From NCBI RefSeq assembly GCF_000165485.1, contig NC_014623.1:9070893-9134892 (forward strand): DNA of 64,000 bases. The letters run 5' to 3'. The position numbers and the translations under genes were made by a program. Below the pieces are notes generated by a model. It was not told where the DNA came from and did not search any database. It saw only the letters and a program-made list of their open reading frames with translations. The stretch is from Stigmatella aurantiaca DW4/3-1 (GTDB lineage: Bacteria; Myxococcota; Myxococcia; Myxococcales; Myxococcaceae). Shown here in pieces: positions 8,829 through 17,340 of this stretch. Numbering within the stretch: the first letter of the stretch is position 1; the number at the start of each line of letters is the position of its first letter.

Positions 8829-9014
8829 GCGGCCAGGCGAGCCGACGCACCCCTGCCTGAGCCGAAATGTGCCCTGAAGGGCAATGTTCCGGCCCGCACA
8901 TGTATGCGGCAATACAGTCGTTTCCCCCCTTAGGGAGGCGACTTGTAGTCGCAAGTAGGTGAGACCAATTTCAACGGCACTGGCCCGTCGGGGGGGCCAT
9001 CGGAGGGAGGCGGG

Positions 9015-9806
9015 ATGCTGCGTCAGGTGCTGCTGTCCGACGTGGATGTGGAAGCGCTGAAGGCGGGCAAGGACTGGGCCCTGCTGGCGGCACGGTTTCC
9101 GGCCGTGGCCGTGCAGGCACTGGCCTCGGGCGAAGGCGCGCAGGTCTTGCGCCTGGAAGTGGAGGAGTGGCGCGCCCCAGGGTTCGATCCCTCCTCATGG
9201 GATCCCCGCATCTTCACCGCGGCGGAGACGGAACGGCTGGCCCTGCACCTGGTGGGAGCGGAGGACGAGGGGCTCGCGCGCAGCGCGCTGGAGATCCTCA
9301 CCCGCTACCAGGGGCTCGTCGGCCAGCGCAACGCGGACTCCTCCGGTTCCCTGTTCGACCACTTCCTGGACCGGCATCGCGGCCAGTACGCGCTGGGCGA
9401 GGCCTCCGTGCGCGCGCGCTACCAGCATGCGCTGGATACCTGGCAATGGGTGCTGTGGCTGGAGCCCCAGGCGGACCTGGCCACCCAGCTCGCGGCGCTC
9501 TGCCACGATCTGGACGAGTCGGCGGGACCGGAGCCGCACGGCCACGCACTGGAGAGGACCCAGGCGCTGCTGGCGGAGACCAGGGTGGACACGGCCACGC
9601 GCGAACGCGTCCAGGGGCTGCTGAGCCACCGGGGGCTCTCCACCGGACCGGGCGGGCAGCCGCTCCTGGAGCAGGCGGACGCCCTCTCGTTCCTGTCGCT
9701 CAACTCCGACGGCTTCCGGCAGCACTTCAGCCCCGAGCACCGGTGCTGGCGGGGAGGACTGGCCTGGCTGCGCGGCACCGCGCTCCTTGCCCCCTTCGCC
9801 TCATGA
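9015..9806 (+). CDS. HD-domain-like protein (DUF4202-like), 263 aa
   Basis: The C-terminal half has the ligand pattern of an HD metal-dependent phosphohydrolase: His138 (YQHALDTWQW), His164-Asp165 (LAALCHDLDE), His205 (LLSHRG) and Asp222 (QADALSFLSLNS). The overall look recalls DUF4202 proteins. The N-terminal ~90 residues are not recognised. No signal peptide. A strong purine-rich RBS (GGAGGGAGGCGGG) precedes the ATG. The stop codon overlaps the next start by four bases (ATGA), so it is translated together with the FRG-domain gene. HD call is from motif spacing only; the substrate is unknown. Confidence 0.65.
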   Translation: MLRQVLLSDVDVEALKAGKDWALLAARFPAVAVQALASGEGAQVLRLEVEEWRAPGFDPSSWDPRIFTAAETERLALHLVGAEDEGLARSALEILTRYQGLVGQRNADSSGSLFDHFLDRHRGQYALGEASVRARYQHALDTWQWVLWLEPQADLATQLAALCHDLDESAGPEPHGHALERTQALLAETRVDTATRERVQGLLSHRGLSTGPGGQPLLEQADALSFLSLNSDGFRQHFSPEHRCWRGGLAWLRGTALLAPFAS

Positions 9807-10594
9807 AGGAGCACCGGGTCGGCACCTGGACGGAGCTCCAGGAGGAACTGTTCGCCGAGGCGTGGAACGAGTCCATTGGGCGCTTCCGCTCCAGCTTCGT
9901 CTTCCGAGGCGTCCCGGACGCGAGCCATGGGCTGTCCTCCTCGCTCAACCGGGACCCGGGGTCCTTCGCGGACCACGAGAAGGGGTTGCTGCGCGCCTTC
10001 CGCAAGTACGCCCGCGGCCACTTCGCCCCGGCGTGTGAGACCGTCTGGGATTGGCTGGCCCTGGCCCAGCACCACGGGCTGCCCACGCGCCTGCTGGACT
10101 GGACGTTCAGCCCCTACGTCGCGCTTCACTTCGTGACGGAGGATCCAGCGTTCTACGGTCTGGACGGGGCGGTGTGGTGCGTGGACTACCGCGAGACGAA
10201 CAGGCTCTTGCCGGATTCGCTCCAGGCGCAACTGCGCATCGAGGGCGCGGATGTCTTCACCGCGGACATGCTCGCGCCGGAGGCCCGCGAGTTGACGGCC
10301 TTCGACCGCCTGGCGGACCACCCGTTCGTCCTCTTCTTCGAACCCCCCTCGCTGGATGCCCGCATCGTGAACCAGTTCGCCCTCTTCTCGGTGATGAACG
10401 GCCCCCAGCTCTGCCTGGACACGTTCCTGGCGAAGCAGGAGCGGGGTGTCCGGCGGCTCATCGTCCCGGCGGCCCTCAAGCAAGAAGTCCGGGACAAGCT
10501 GGATCAGGTCAACGTCACCGAGCGGGTGCTCATGCCGGGGCTGGATGGCCTGTGCCGCTGGCTGCGCCGCTACTACAGCCCGCGCCCCCGCTGA
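9803..10594 (+). CDS. FRG domain-containing protein, 263 aa
   Basis: The FRG domain is clear: FVFRG at residues 32-36, then SSSLNRD, an acidic helix and the diagnostic WLALAQHHGLPTRLLDW block at about residues 84-100, followed by SPYVALHF. The domain is named for its Phe-Arg-Gly motif and has no settled biochemical role; it is often found in accessory and defence-type loci. No signal peptide. Start at 9803 overlaps the previous stop by four bases. The downstream sigma-like gene overlaps or nearly abuts its end, so the three genes look like one operon. Confidence 0.85.
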   Translation: MKEHRVGTWTELQEELFAEAWNESIGRFRSSFVFRGVPDASHGLSSSLNRDPGSFADHEKGLLRAFRKYARGHFAPACETVWDWLALAQHHGLPTRLLDWTFSPYVALHFVTEDPAFYGLDGAVWCVDYRETNRLLPDSLQAQLRIEGADVFTADMLAPEARELTAFDRLADHPFVLFFEPPSLDARIVNQFALFSVMNGPQLCLDTFLAKQERGVRRLIVPAALKQEVRDKLDQVNVTERVLMPGLDGLCRWLRRYYSPRPR

Positions 10595-11525
10595 GCGCAG
10601 GCGGATACAGCAGGGAGGGGCTCGGCCCGCGCCAGCACCCGGTCAAGGGGCGTTTCTCTCCGCGGCCCCGTCCGGCTGCATCACCGCCCTGCGCGCGCTG
10701 CCTGGCCTGGAAGAGACCCTGGGCGCGCTCGTCGCGAGCGCCCGGCAGGCTCACCCCTCTCTCGCGTTCGAGCCCAAGGACTTCCTGCGCTCCCTCGCCG
10801 CCCGTCTGCCCGCGCGAGGTGACGTGGGCGCGGCGCTGGGCTGCGTGCGGGCCGATGATCTGCTGCTGGCCTTCGCCTGCACCCAGAACGAACCGCTTGC
10901 GCTCGCCACCCTGGAGCGGCAGGTGTTCTCGCAGGTGGAGACGTGGCTCCCCGGGGAGGACACCGCGGTCGTGGCGGAAGTCCGCCAGCGTCTGCGCCAG
11001 CGCCTGCCGCTCACCGGGAACAAGCTCCCCCCGAAGATTGCCACCTTCTCCGGGCGAGGAACGCTGGCGCGCTGGGCGCGCGCCAGCGCCACCCGGCTGC
11101 TCATCGACCTCAAGCAGGAGAGCCCAGCCCACATTCCGCTGGAAGAGGTCTCTCCCGAGGCCGACGCACTGATGGGCCGCGACCCAGCGCTCAGCTTCAT
11201 CCGGAGCCGCTACCAGGCGGACTTCCATCAGGCCTTCCAGGAGGCACTGGGGACGCTCACCCCCCGAGAGCGAAGCCTGCTGCGGCTGCACCATGTGGAC
11301 AACCTCTCGGTGGACTCGGTGGGCACCATGTACCAGATGTCGCGCTCCACCGCCGCGCGATGGATTGTCCAAGCACGCGAGCACCTCATCGAGCGCACCC
11401 GCGAGGCGCTCGCCGCGCGGCTCAAGCTGGAGCCTCCTGAATTGGAGAGCCTGCTGGGGCTGTTGCGCAGCCACTTGGAAGTGAGCCTCCATCGGCTGCT
11501 CCAGTCCCGAGGGACACCCCGCTGA
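10545..11525 (+). CDS. Sigma-70-like RNA polymerase sigma factor (myxobacterial type)
   Basis: The C-terminus is a clear sigma region 4: LTPRERSLLRLHHVDNLSV, then a helix-turn-helix (SVGTMYQMSRSTAARWI). Upstream, FSGRGTLARWARASATRLLIDL matches the region-2-like segment of an unusual sigma family common in myxobacteria. Recognisable homology begins near FLSAAPSG (about 10665). No ATG or GTG lies just before it; GGGAGGGG at 10613-10620 looks like a ribosome binding site but has no standard start in frame after it. The nearest in-frame ATG is 10545, which would overlap the FRG gene by 50 bases, so the start is uncertain. Confidence 0.75.
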   Translation: MACAAGCAATTARAPAERRRIQQGGARPAPAPGQGAFLSAAPSGCITALRALPGLEETLGALVASARQAHPSLAFEPKDFLRSLAARLPARGDVGAALGCVRADDLLLAFACTQNEPLALATLERQVFSQVETWLPGEDTAVVAEVRQRLRQRLPLTGNKLPPKIATFSGRGTLARWARASATRLLIDLKQESPAHIPLEEVSPEADALMGRDPALSFIRSRYQADFHQAFQEALGTLTPRERSLLRLHHVDNLSVDSVGTMYQMSRSTAARWIVQAREHLIERTREALAARLKLEPPELESLLGLLRSHLEVSLHRLLQSRGTPR

Positions 11526-11669
11526 CGCCAGCGTGTCCCCCGTCACCCGCAGGGCGCGGACGCGAACGTGCGCCTAGGGCACCGAATCGTTTGAAATTCA
11601 GGGTATTCCACTTTGAGCAGAGCCCACTGGCACTGGACCTGCTTCAAGGCACCCTGTCAGCGCGCTCGG

Positions 11670-11702
11670 GCCGAACCTGTAGGGCTGTCCGACAGGTTCG
11701 GC
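11670..11702. terminator. Perfect hairpin between convergent genes
   Basis: GCCGAACCTGT (11670-11680) and ACAGGTTCGGC (11692-11702) form a perfect 11-bp stem with an 11-base loop. It lies in the 291-base gap between the ends of the sigma-like gene and of the lipoprotein relic, where a two-way terminator is expected. There is no T-run, so a factor-independent terminator is not certain. Otherwise the gap holds nothing I can assign. Confidence 0.5.
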
Positions 11703-11816
11703 CAACTTCCGGCCGACACGGGCTGTCGCCCTGGGTCCTGTCCAGCCGGTCGCATTGCCAGCGGGTTTTCTGCGGCCAAGCACCTGAAACCACTGAAACC
11801 CAAACCGATCGGTGCC

Positions 11817-12699
11817 CTAGCGGCAGGTGGCTGGCACGGGCTTGATGTTGGGATTCGTCTTGTATTCCATTTTGATGCGGCTCACGGGCGACGTGGCGAG
11901 GATGTCTGCCCAGGTGCCGGAGTTCCATTTCGGGTCCTCCAGCCTGTCGAGCTTTCCATCGTTGCTCAAGGGATTGCTGTTCCCATCGCGCGCCGAATCG
12001 GGCCACGCCTCCCAGCGAATCCAGCCCAGCCCCTTGGCGTACCAGAACCGCGCGGCCCCCCGAGGATTCCAACGGTTGACCCCCACGTCGTGGTACCGGT
12101 CAATGATGATGATCTCCTGCTGGCCGAGCGGAGCCCCCAGGTTGACGGTCCCCGCGAACCGGAGCTTGTGCCGCCCGTCAGGCCACGGCATCCCACCGGG
12201 CAGATTGGGGCAAGGGTTGGCGCGGTGGTTGTAGTACCGGATGGTGACGTTGAATCGCGTCTCTTCCCCTGCGCCCCAGTTCCGGGGAAGCGCCATCCCA
12301 TTCGACGGCTCGACCTGGTATGCGGTCGCGCCAGCGGGGCCGTCTCCCGCCGGAAGGGTGGTGTCCTGGTAGAGCCAGACACGGGAGTCGTTGTAGAAAT
12401 ACCACTCCCAACGGTCCTCTTCGTTCGGGTTGGGGTTCTTCTGGTACCGGAAATTCTTCCCGTTCGGGTCATGGAGCGTCCGCTGGACTTTGGTGGCGGA
12501 GTTCGACGGCGTTGTTGCGAGAACGAATGCTTTGCCCACGAGGCAGCGACTCTCCAGGCCGCAGTTGCCCACACGTGAGCGAGGCTGACTGCTGGGCCAC
12601 CTCTGGCGCCGCCCCTTCCATGCCGCCGCAGGCAGAGAGCCCTAGCAAGAAGGTCATGACCGTCGCAACGCGCAACCGGTGCTTTTCCAATGTCTTCAT
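11817..12699 (-). pseudogene. Secreted lipoprotein gene split by a frameshift
   Basis: One frame starts at ATG 12699 and encodes a signal peptide with a lipobox (MTFLLGLSAC) and a mature start running to SASLTCG. A second frame, open from 12572 to the stop at 11817, encodes 251 residues of secreted-looking sequence with Trp/Asn/Gly-rich beta structure (RYYNHRANPCPNLPGG, IIIIDRYHDVGVNRW). Removing one base from the CCC run at 12568-12570 joins them as SLTCGNCGLESRC, restoring a protein of ~293 residues. So either the gene is recently broken, it uses frameshifting, or the sequence has an error. The family is not recognised. Confidence 0.65.
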
Positions 12700-12824
12700 G
12701 TGCCACTTTCCGAGCAGAGAGCCCTCCATGGGCTTTCCCCCCGGACAAGAAAGGGCGATTTTCGTCCCATTTCCTCACCTTGCCAGGCAGCCACCCCTGA
12801 GCGCCACCTGGGACAGAGACGTCC

Positions 12825-13493
12825 TCACTTCGCCTGCATGCCCTTCGCTTGGAGCCATTCCGCCATGCGCTCCGGCTCGGGCACATCGAGCAGGGACACG
12901 AAGTCCTCCGGCGCACCGGGCTCTGGCCGGAACTTCACCGTCACGGTCCCCACTCCGCGGCGGAGCTGCGCGGGAGAGATTTCCGCCGTGGCGGAGACCA
13001 CTTGTTCATAGGGAATCTCCGCTGGGAGCCCCGAATGGCCACCGTCCTCCAGGCCGGTTCCGGTGAAGCGCCAGGAAGGACGGCCGAACCAATGCCTGAG
13101 CTGCGGGTAGACCGAGATCACGGCATAGAAGACGCAGAACGCCAACATGAACCCGGTGCGAAAATCCCACGGCAAGGTCAGCAGGGCTCCGGCGACCAGC
13201 ACCAGCGGAAGCTGATTCAGGAACACACGGCGAAGAGGAACCTGGGTGCGGACCTCGAACGGCGGGGCCAGCACTTCCGGCAACCGGGGCCGGCGCAGGG
13301 GCTTGCCCTGCCGGACCTCCTGCAACATCCGGCTCCACTGCTCCCGCTCGGTCTGAAGCTGCCCAAGCCGGGCTTGAAGCCTGGCGTTCTCCTCTGTCAA
13401 CGTGCCCAGCTCCCGCTGCCCCGTGCGCCGCTCCTCCTGGAGGCGTTCCAGGGCTCGAGCGATCTCGGGCTCCGCGTGGATTTCAGACGGCAT
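12825..13493 (-). CDS. Coiled-coil membrane protein with PH-like C-terminus, 222 aa
   Basis: Residues ~10-65 form a coiled coil (RALERLQEERRTGQRELG, RLQARLGQLQTEREQW). Two hydrophobic segments follow (LPLVLVAGALLTLPW and TGFMLAFCVFYAVISVYP), then a beta-rich soluble tail (IPYEQVVSATAEI, GVGTVTVKFRPEPG, VSLLDVPEPERMAEWL) that looks like a bacterial PH-type domain. GGGAGGGATGT precedes the ATG. It overlaps the upstream paralogue by 11 bases, so they are cotranscribed and probably work as a pair at the membrane. PH-like call is inference from the pattern. Confidence 0.7.
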   Translation of the reverse strand: MPSEIHAEPEIARALERLQEERRTGQRELGTLTEENARLQARLGQLQTEREQWSRMLQEVRQGKPLRRPRLPEVLAPPFEVRTQVPLRRVFLNQLPLVLVAGALLTLPWDFRTGFMLAFCVFYAVISVYPQLRHWFGRPSWRFTGTGLEDGGHSGLPAEIPYEQVVSATAEISPAQLRRGVGTVTVKFRPEPGAPEDFVSLLDVPEPERMAEWLQAKGMQAK

Positions 13494-14223
13494 ACATCCC
13501 TCCCACGTTTCCTGCCTGAGCCGGGGAGGTCCGCTGCCGCAGCCACGCCGCCAGCCGATGGGGCTCCTCGAGCAGGTCGATGAGAACAGAGCGGTTCGGG
13601 GAGGCCTCTGCCTTCCCGAGGGATGTCGGGGCCGAGGGCTCCCACGTCACCCGGACCGCGCCCGAGCCGAAAAGCTGGTGGAGACGCCCTTGAACCACCT
13701 CGACCTTGCGCACCTCCGTGTAGAGCACCTTGCTGGGACTCTCGGGCACAGTGTCTGGGGCGAAGCCCTCCTCATCGAATTGCCAGGCAACGCCCTCGGC
13801 GATTTCCGAGGGCTCCAGCAAGAAAGCCCGCACCGCGACACAGACCGGAAAGAGGACCCCGAGCGTCACCAATGCCTGGAGACTGTCCGATGCCTGGAAC
13901 CAGAGACCGAGAAACAGCCCCCAGATGGGCAGCGCGGACCGAAGCTTGCCATACATGGTTCGCCGCGAGGGGTTGGCACGGAACGGAAGGACGAGCCGTT
14001 CCGGCAGAGAGGACGCGGGCCGTACCTGCTCGCCGTGCGCCACCGTCAGGGAGCGGCGCAGCCAGCGGACCTCATCCTCCAGCCGGGCCACCTGGGCGGC
14101 CAGCCCAGTGTTCTCCGCGGGGAGGGCCTCACATTGGTGGCGAAGTCCCCGTAGATCTTCCTGGAGGCGCTCCAGCTCGTCCCGCTGCGAGCGCCCCGGT
14201 TCCGGGCGGGTAGGCGTGTCCAT
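13483..14223 (-). CDS. Coiled-coil membrane protein with PH-like C-terminus, 246 aa (paralogue)
   Basis: Same design as the downstream gene: an N-terminal coiled coil (ELERLQEDLRGLRHQCEALP, VARLEDEVRWLRR), two membrane segments (ALPIWGLFLGLWF and ALVTLGVLFPVCVAVRAFLL), and a beta-rich tail (VLYTEVRKVEVVQGRLHQL, VRVTWEPSAP) ending in a helix that contains LIDLLEEPHRLAAWL, matching VSLLDVPEPERMAEWL in the partner. Sequence identity between the two is low but the order of parts is the same, so they arose by an old tandem duplication. Function unknown. Confidence 0.7.
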   Translation of the reverse strand: MDTPTRPEPGRSQRDELERLQEDLRGLRHQCEALPAENTGLAAQVARLEDEVRWLRRSLTVAHGEQVRPASSLPERLVLPFRANPSRRTMYGKLRSALPIWGLFLGLWFQASDSLQALVTLGVLFPVCVAVRAFLLEPSEIAEGVAWQFDEEGFAPDTVPESPSKVLYTEVRKVEVVQGRLHQLFGSGAVRVTWEPSAPTSLGKAEASPNRSVLIDLLEEPHRLAAWLRQRTSPAQAGNVGGMYAV

Positions 14224-14316
14224 CGCGGAAGCCTAACCATGCGTGCGGGAGCAGCTCTACCGCCCCCGGGTACGAGGACCGCGCTGAATGGGCAGCAGTC
14301 CTGATAGTCCTCGGTC

Positions 14317-15204
14317 ATGAACGCGAAGGAAGGCAGTGCCGGAGCCGTGGTATCGCTGTGGCGATACCCCGTCAAATCGATGCAGGGCGAGGAGCTCGAG
14401 GAAGCCGTGCTCACCGGGCGCGGCATGCTGGGCGACCGCGCCTACGCCCTCATTGACCGCGAGACAGGCCACGTCGCCAGCGCGAAGCACCCTCGCAAGT
14501 GGAGCAAACTCATCGAGTGCCGCGCTGCCTTCGAGGCCCCTCCCCAGCCCGGTGAGCCGCTTCCGCCTGTCCGGATCACGCTGCCCGATGGGACGGAGCT
14601 CTGCAGCACGCAGCCCGATGTGGAGCAGGTTCTCTCACGCGTGCTCGGCCGGGAGGTGACGCTGACGTCCACGGTCCCGGAAGCCCCCACCCGGGAGGCG
14701 AACCGCGCCCCCATCGATGGCTCCCCGGATGAGGAACTCATTCGCTCGGAAAGCCTGGCGCTCGCGGCCCCCACCGGCACGTTCTTCGATCATGCCCCCC
14801 TTCACGTGCTGACGACGGCGACCCTCGCCCGGCTGAGCGAGCTGTACCCCAGCGGACGCTTCGAGCCTCGCAGGTTCCGCCCCAACCTCCTCATTGGCCC
14901 CTCCGAGGGTGAGGGATTTGTCGAGAACGGCTGGCTCGGGAGATCGCTCCAGGTGGGCCCAGATGTCCGCATGCGCCTCATCGATCCAAGCCCTCGCTGT
15001 GTCATCACGACACTGGCCCAGGGAGACCTCCCCCGGGACCCGGGCATCCTGCGCACGGTGGGAGCCCACGTCTCCGCCGCGAGCGTCACCTTCGCGCCGG
15101 GCGTCGTGTTTCCAGCCGTGGCCGGAGCCTATGCCACCGTCCTGCACGGCGGCCGGCTCCGCAAGGACGCGGCCCTCCATTGGGCCGCTTCCGCTCCGCG
15201 GTGA
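14317..15204 (+). CDS. MOSC domain-containing protein
   Basis: A 295-residue protein with the N-terminal MOSC beta-barrel (SLWRYPVKSMQGEEL, GDRAYALIDRETG) and the C-terminal MOSC domain (RFEPRRFRPNLLI, RMRLIDPSPRCVITTLAQGD; the Cys in SPRC is the conserved Cys of this family). The two-part layout matches YcbX/mARC-type proteins, which use molybdenum cofactor to reduce N-hydroxylated compounds. No ferredoxin domain is fused here. Divergent from the coiled-coil membrane pair. Confidence 0.88.
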   Translation: MNAKEGSAGAVVSLWRYPVKSMQGEELEEAVLTGRGMLGDRAYALIDRETGHVASAKHPRKWSKLIECRAAFEAPPQPGEPLPPVRITLPDGTELCSTQPDVEQVLSRVLGREVTLTSTVPEAPTREANRAPIDGSPDEELIRSESLALAAPTGTFFDHAPLHVLTTATLARLSELYPSGRFEPRRFRPNLLIGPSEGEGFVENGWLGRSLQVGPDVRMRLIDPSPRCVITTLAQGDLPRDPGILRTVGAHVSAASVTFAPGVVFPAVAGAYATVLHGGRLRKDAALHWAASAPR

Positions 15205-15242
15205 CGCCCCGGGCTCTCTCTGCACACGGCGAGGGCCGAGGC

Positions 15243-15560
15243 TCAGCCCTGCCAAGGGAAGAGATACGTGAGGGGCAGGTGCAGCCGCGCGGCCCAGGCG
15301 GCTTCCGTGTGCCCCGCTCCCGACGCCACGTAATAGGTTCGTCCCGGCATCGAGGTAGACGCGCACCGGCACCTTCGTGGTGGAGGCCTCCACCTGCTGG
15401 GTGAGCGCCTGGCCATTCCACCAGAATGAGGGAGTTGGCCGTCTCGTCCATGCGCCACTCGACACCGCCAAAGGCAGTGGAGGCATTGAACAGGTTCTGC
15501 CCGTCATGGGCATACACCACGGGGTAGCGCTTGAGCGGGTTCTCCGAACAAAGGTCCAGA
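15243..15560 (-). pseudogene. Relic of an alpha/beta-hydrolase esterase
   Basis: One frame reads ENPLKRYPVVYAHDGQNLF followed by FGGVEWRMDETAN, the start of the catalytic domain of enterochelin-esterase-like proteins. A second frame carries YYVASGAGHTEAAWAARL, which matches their extreme C-terminus including the His, and a third frame holds VPVRVYLDAGTN between them. The ~200 residues that should lie between these parts, including the nucleophile Ser, are missing. So this is an internally deleted, frameshifted remnant, not a gene. The gap 15205-15612 holds nothing else. Confidence 0.75.
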
Positions 15561-15612
15561 GGGAGGAGGCAAGGCGGCGAGAGCGGTCTGGAGACCTGTC
15601 ACAGCCGTGCCG

Positions 15613-16977
15613 CTACTTCGGGTGGGAGGTTTGAGGCCGGGGAGGGGGGAACATGGGCAAGTAGCACCCCTTCTTCCATTCGTAGGAATTGCCTCCACAC
15701 GGGGGCATCACATCGCCCGTTCGTACCCAACAGCCCCCATTGATCGAAACCAATGGCTTTTCGCAGGGCGGCTGGCGCTGGCCAGGAAAGGGCTGCCGGG
15801 GGATGTCCAAGCTCACACGCGGGCTTGTCTCTCCAGGCGGTGTTTCATCGGCAGGCGAGTCCATCACCGAATCCGCCAACCCCACGGTCCCCGCGTCCCG
15901 CTCCTCGTACATGTGCGCTTGCTCGCGCCCAGACTCTTCCTCTTCCGAGGGCGCAGGCTGCCGCATCCAGACCACCGGTATCGCCAGCGCCGCACTCACG
16001 GCGGCCACGGCCCAAGGTGCCCACCGCCTGGCTCGCGCACTCCGCATGCCGCTCACCGCAGGCGTCCCACGCTCCTGCTTCGCCTCCGGGTTGGGGACCT
16101 TGGCGATGGCCTCCAGTGCCTGCGCCACCTCCGCCGCGCTGCCCCGCTCCGAGGGCTCCTCCGAGAGCATCTGCTGGATGAGCGCCGCCAGTTCCGGGCT
16201 CACGGGCGCCACCGGCTCGAACGCCACTGGTACGCGCGGCAGCACTCGGTAGCCGCCCTCCGTCTTCTCCACCTCCACCTCGGGCGGGTACCTCCCGGTG
16301 ACCAGGCGGTACGCCGTTACCCCCAACGCATACACATCCTCCTCGGGCCCCGCCTCGAACCGGCCCTCTCTCTGGCGCAAGCTCTGCCACTGAAAGCGCA
16401 CCGACTCCGGGCTCTGGTACTCATACGTCCCAGGTGGAGGCGGCTGGTGCGTCAGCGGACGCGCGCCCCGGTAGTTCCCCGAGCCGAAGTCCACCAGCAC
16501 CGTTCGCCCGTCCCCACGGCGCACCAACACGTTGTCGCCTTTCACGTCCCGGTGCACCCCTTCCACCGCGTGCACCGCCTCCAGCGCCCGCGCCACCTCC
16601 GCCAGCACCCGCCCCATCTCTTCCAGGGGTACCGAGCGACCTTGGGCCCACGCATACAATGGCTCCCCCTCCACCCACTCCATCACCAGGTACGGGAAAA
16701 CCCCTCCTCCACGCACCTGCCATTCGCCCCAGTCCCGGAGCCGTGGTACCCCCGGGTGCTCCACCCGGCGCAGCAGCTCCACCTCCCGCTCGAAGCGCGG
16801 ATCCCACGGATGCACCGCCATCTTCAACGCGTAGGCCTCGCCCTCCTCGGCCTGCGCGTTCACCACGCGGTACACGGCGCCATAGGTGCCCCGGCCACAC
16901 AGACTCACCACGCGCCACGGGCCCACTTCCAACCCTACCGGCAACGCCTCGGGGCCCATCGGAGGTGACGTATTCAT
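15613..16977 (-). CDS. Hanks-type Ser/Thr protein kinase, membrane-anchored
   Basis: A 454-residue eukaryote-like kinase. The catalytic domain has all key motifs: glycine loop GRGTYG (28-33), ATP-binding Lys52, HRDVKGDN (142-149), DFG (163-165) and a YQSPESV activation-segment end. A single membrane helix follows at 319-338 (WAPWAVAAVSAALAIPVVWM). The extracytoplasmic tail is acidic and ends with a Cys-rich motif (SINGGCWVRTGDVMPPC, then a GGCY-like KKGCYLPM) that I know as a recurrent tail of myxobacterial kinases. It would sense an envelope signal and phosphorylate cytoplasmic proteins. Confidence 0.92.
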   Translation of the reverse strand: MNTSPPMGPEALPVGLEVGPWRVVSLCGRGTYGAVYRVVNAQAEEGEAYALKMAVHPWDPRFEREVELLRRVEHPGVPRLRDWGEWQVRGGGVFPYLVMEWVEGEPLYAWAQGRSVPLEEMGRVLAEVARALEAVHAVEGVHRDVKGDNVLVRRGDGRTVLVDFGSGNYRGARPLTHQPPPPGTYEYQSPESVRFQWQSLRQREGRFEAGPEEDVYALGVTAYRLVTGRYPPEVEVEKTEGGYRVLPRVPVAFEPVAPVSPELAALIQQMLSEEPSERGSAAEVAQALEAIAKVPNPEAKQERGTPAVSGMRSARARRWAPWAVAAVSAALAIPVVWMRQPAPSEEEESGREQAHMYEERDAGTVGLADSVMDSPADETPPGETSPRVSLDIPRQPFPGQRQPPCEKPLVSINGGCWVRTGDVMPPCGGNSYEWKKGCYLPMFPPPRPQTSHPK

Positions 16978-17118
16978 CGCCCCAGCCTACCGGCTTCCCC
17001 TCGGAAGACCGCAAGAGTTCCCGGGCGCGAAGGCGCGGACAAGCACCACACCGCGCAGGGGGTGAAGAACGGGCTTCACCCGGCGAATCCTCCTCTGCCG
17101 ATCCTCAAGGAGCGACCC

Positions 17119-17340
17119 ATGATGTCCTGACGGCTTCCGTGGAGCATCCATGCGCTGTTCCTTGCGTTGCTCGTGGGGTGCGCCAGCATCTCCCGGGTCC
17201 CCCTCGTGAAAGACATTGGCCAGGGTAAGGCCATCGTGCACATTCCCCGCACGGTTGACCTACAACTGGTGGAGTTGGAGGAAGCGGAGTTCCAGCAGGC
17301 CGAGAGGCGCCTTGCGCGCGAGGGCGGCAGACAGGTCATG
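17119..17340 (+). pseudogene. Relic of a SitA-like polymorphic toxin lipoprotein
   Basis: AAGGAGCGACCC precedes ATGATGTCC, then an in-frame TGA falls at codon 4 (17128-17130). Past the stop the frame continues with a signal peptide and lipobox (ALFLALLVGC) and the characteristic SitA/TIGR02269-type start (KAIVHIPRTVDLQLVELEE, then FQQAERRLAREGG). Homology ends near 17335, where a VOC relic on the other strand begins. SitA proteins are TraAB-exchanged lipoprotein toxins of myxobacteria, with a variable toxic C-terminus that is absent here. No intact immunity gene is visible. The family link rests on lipobox plus N-terminal pattern. Confidence 0.6.
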
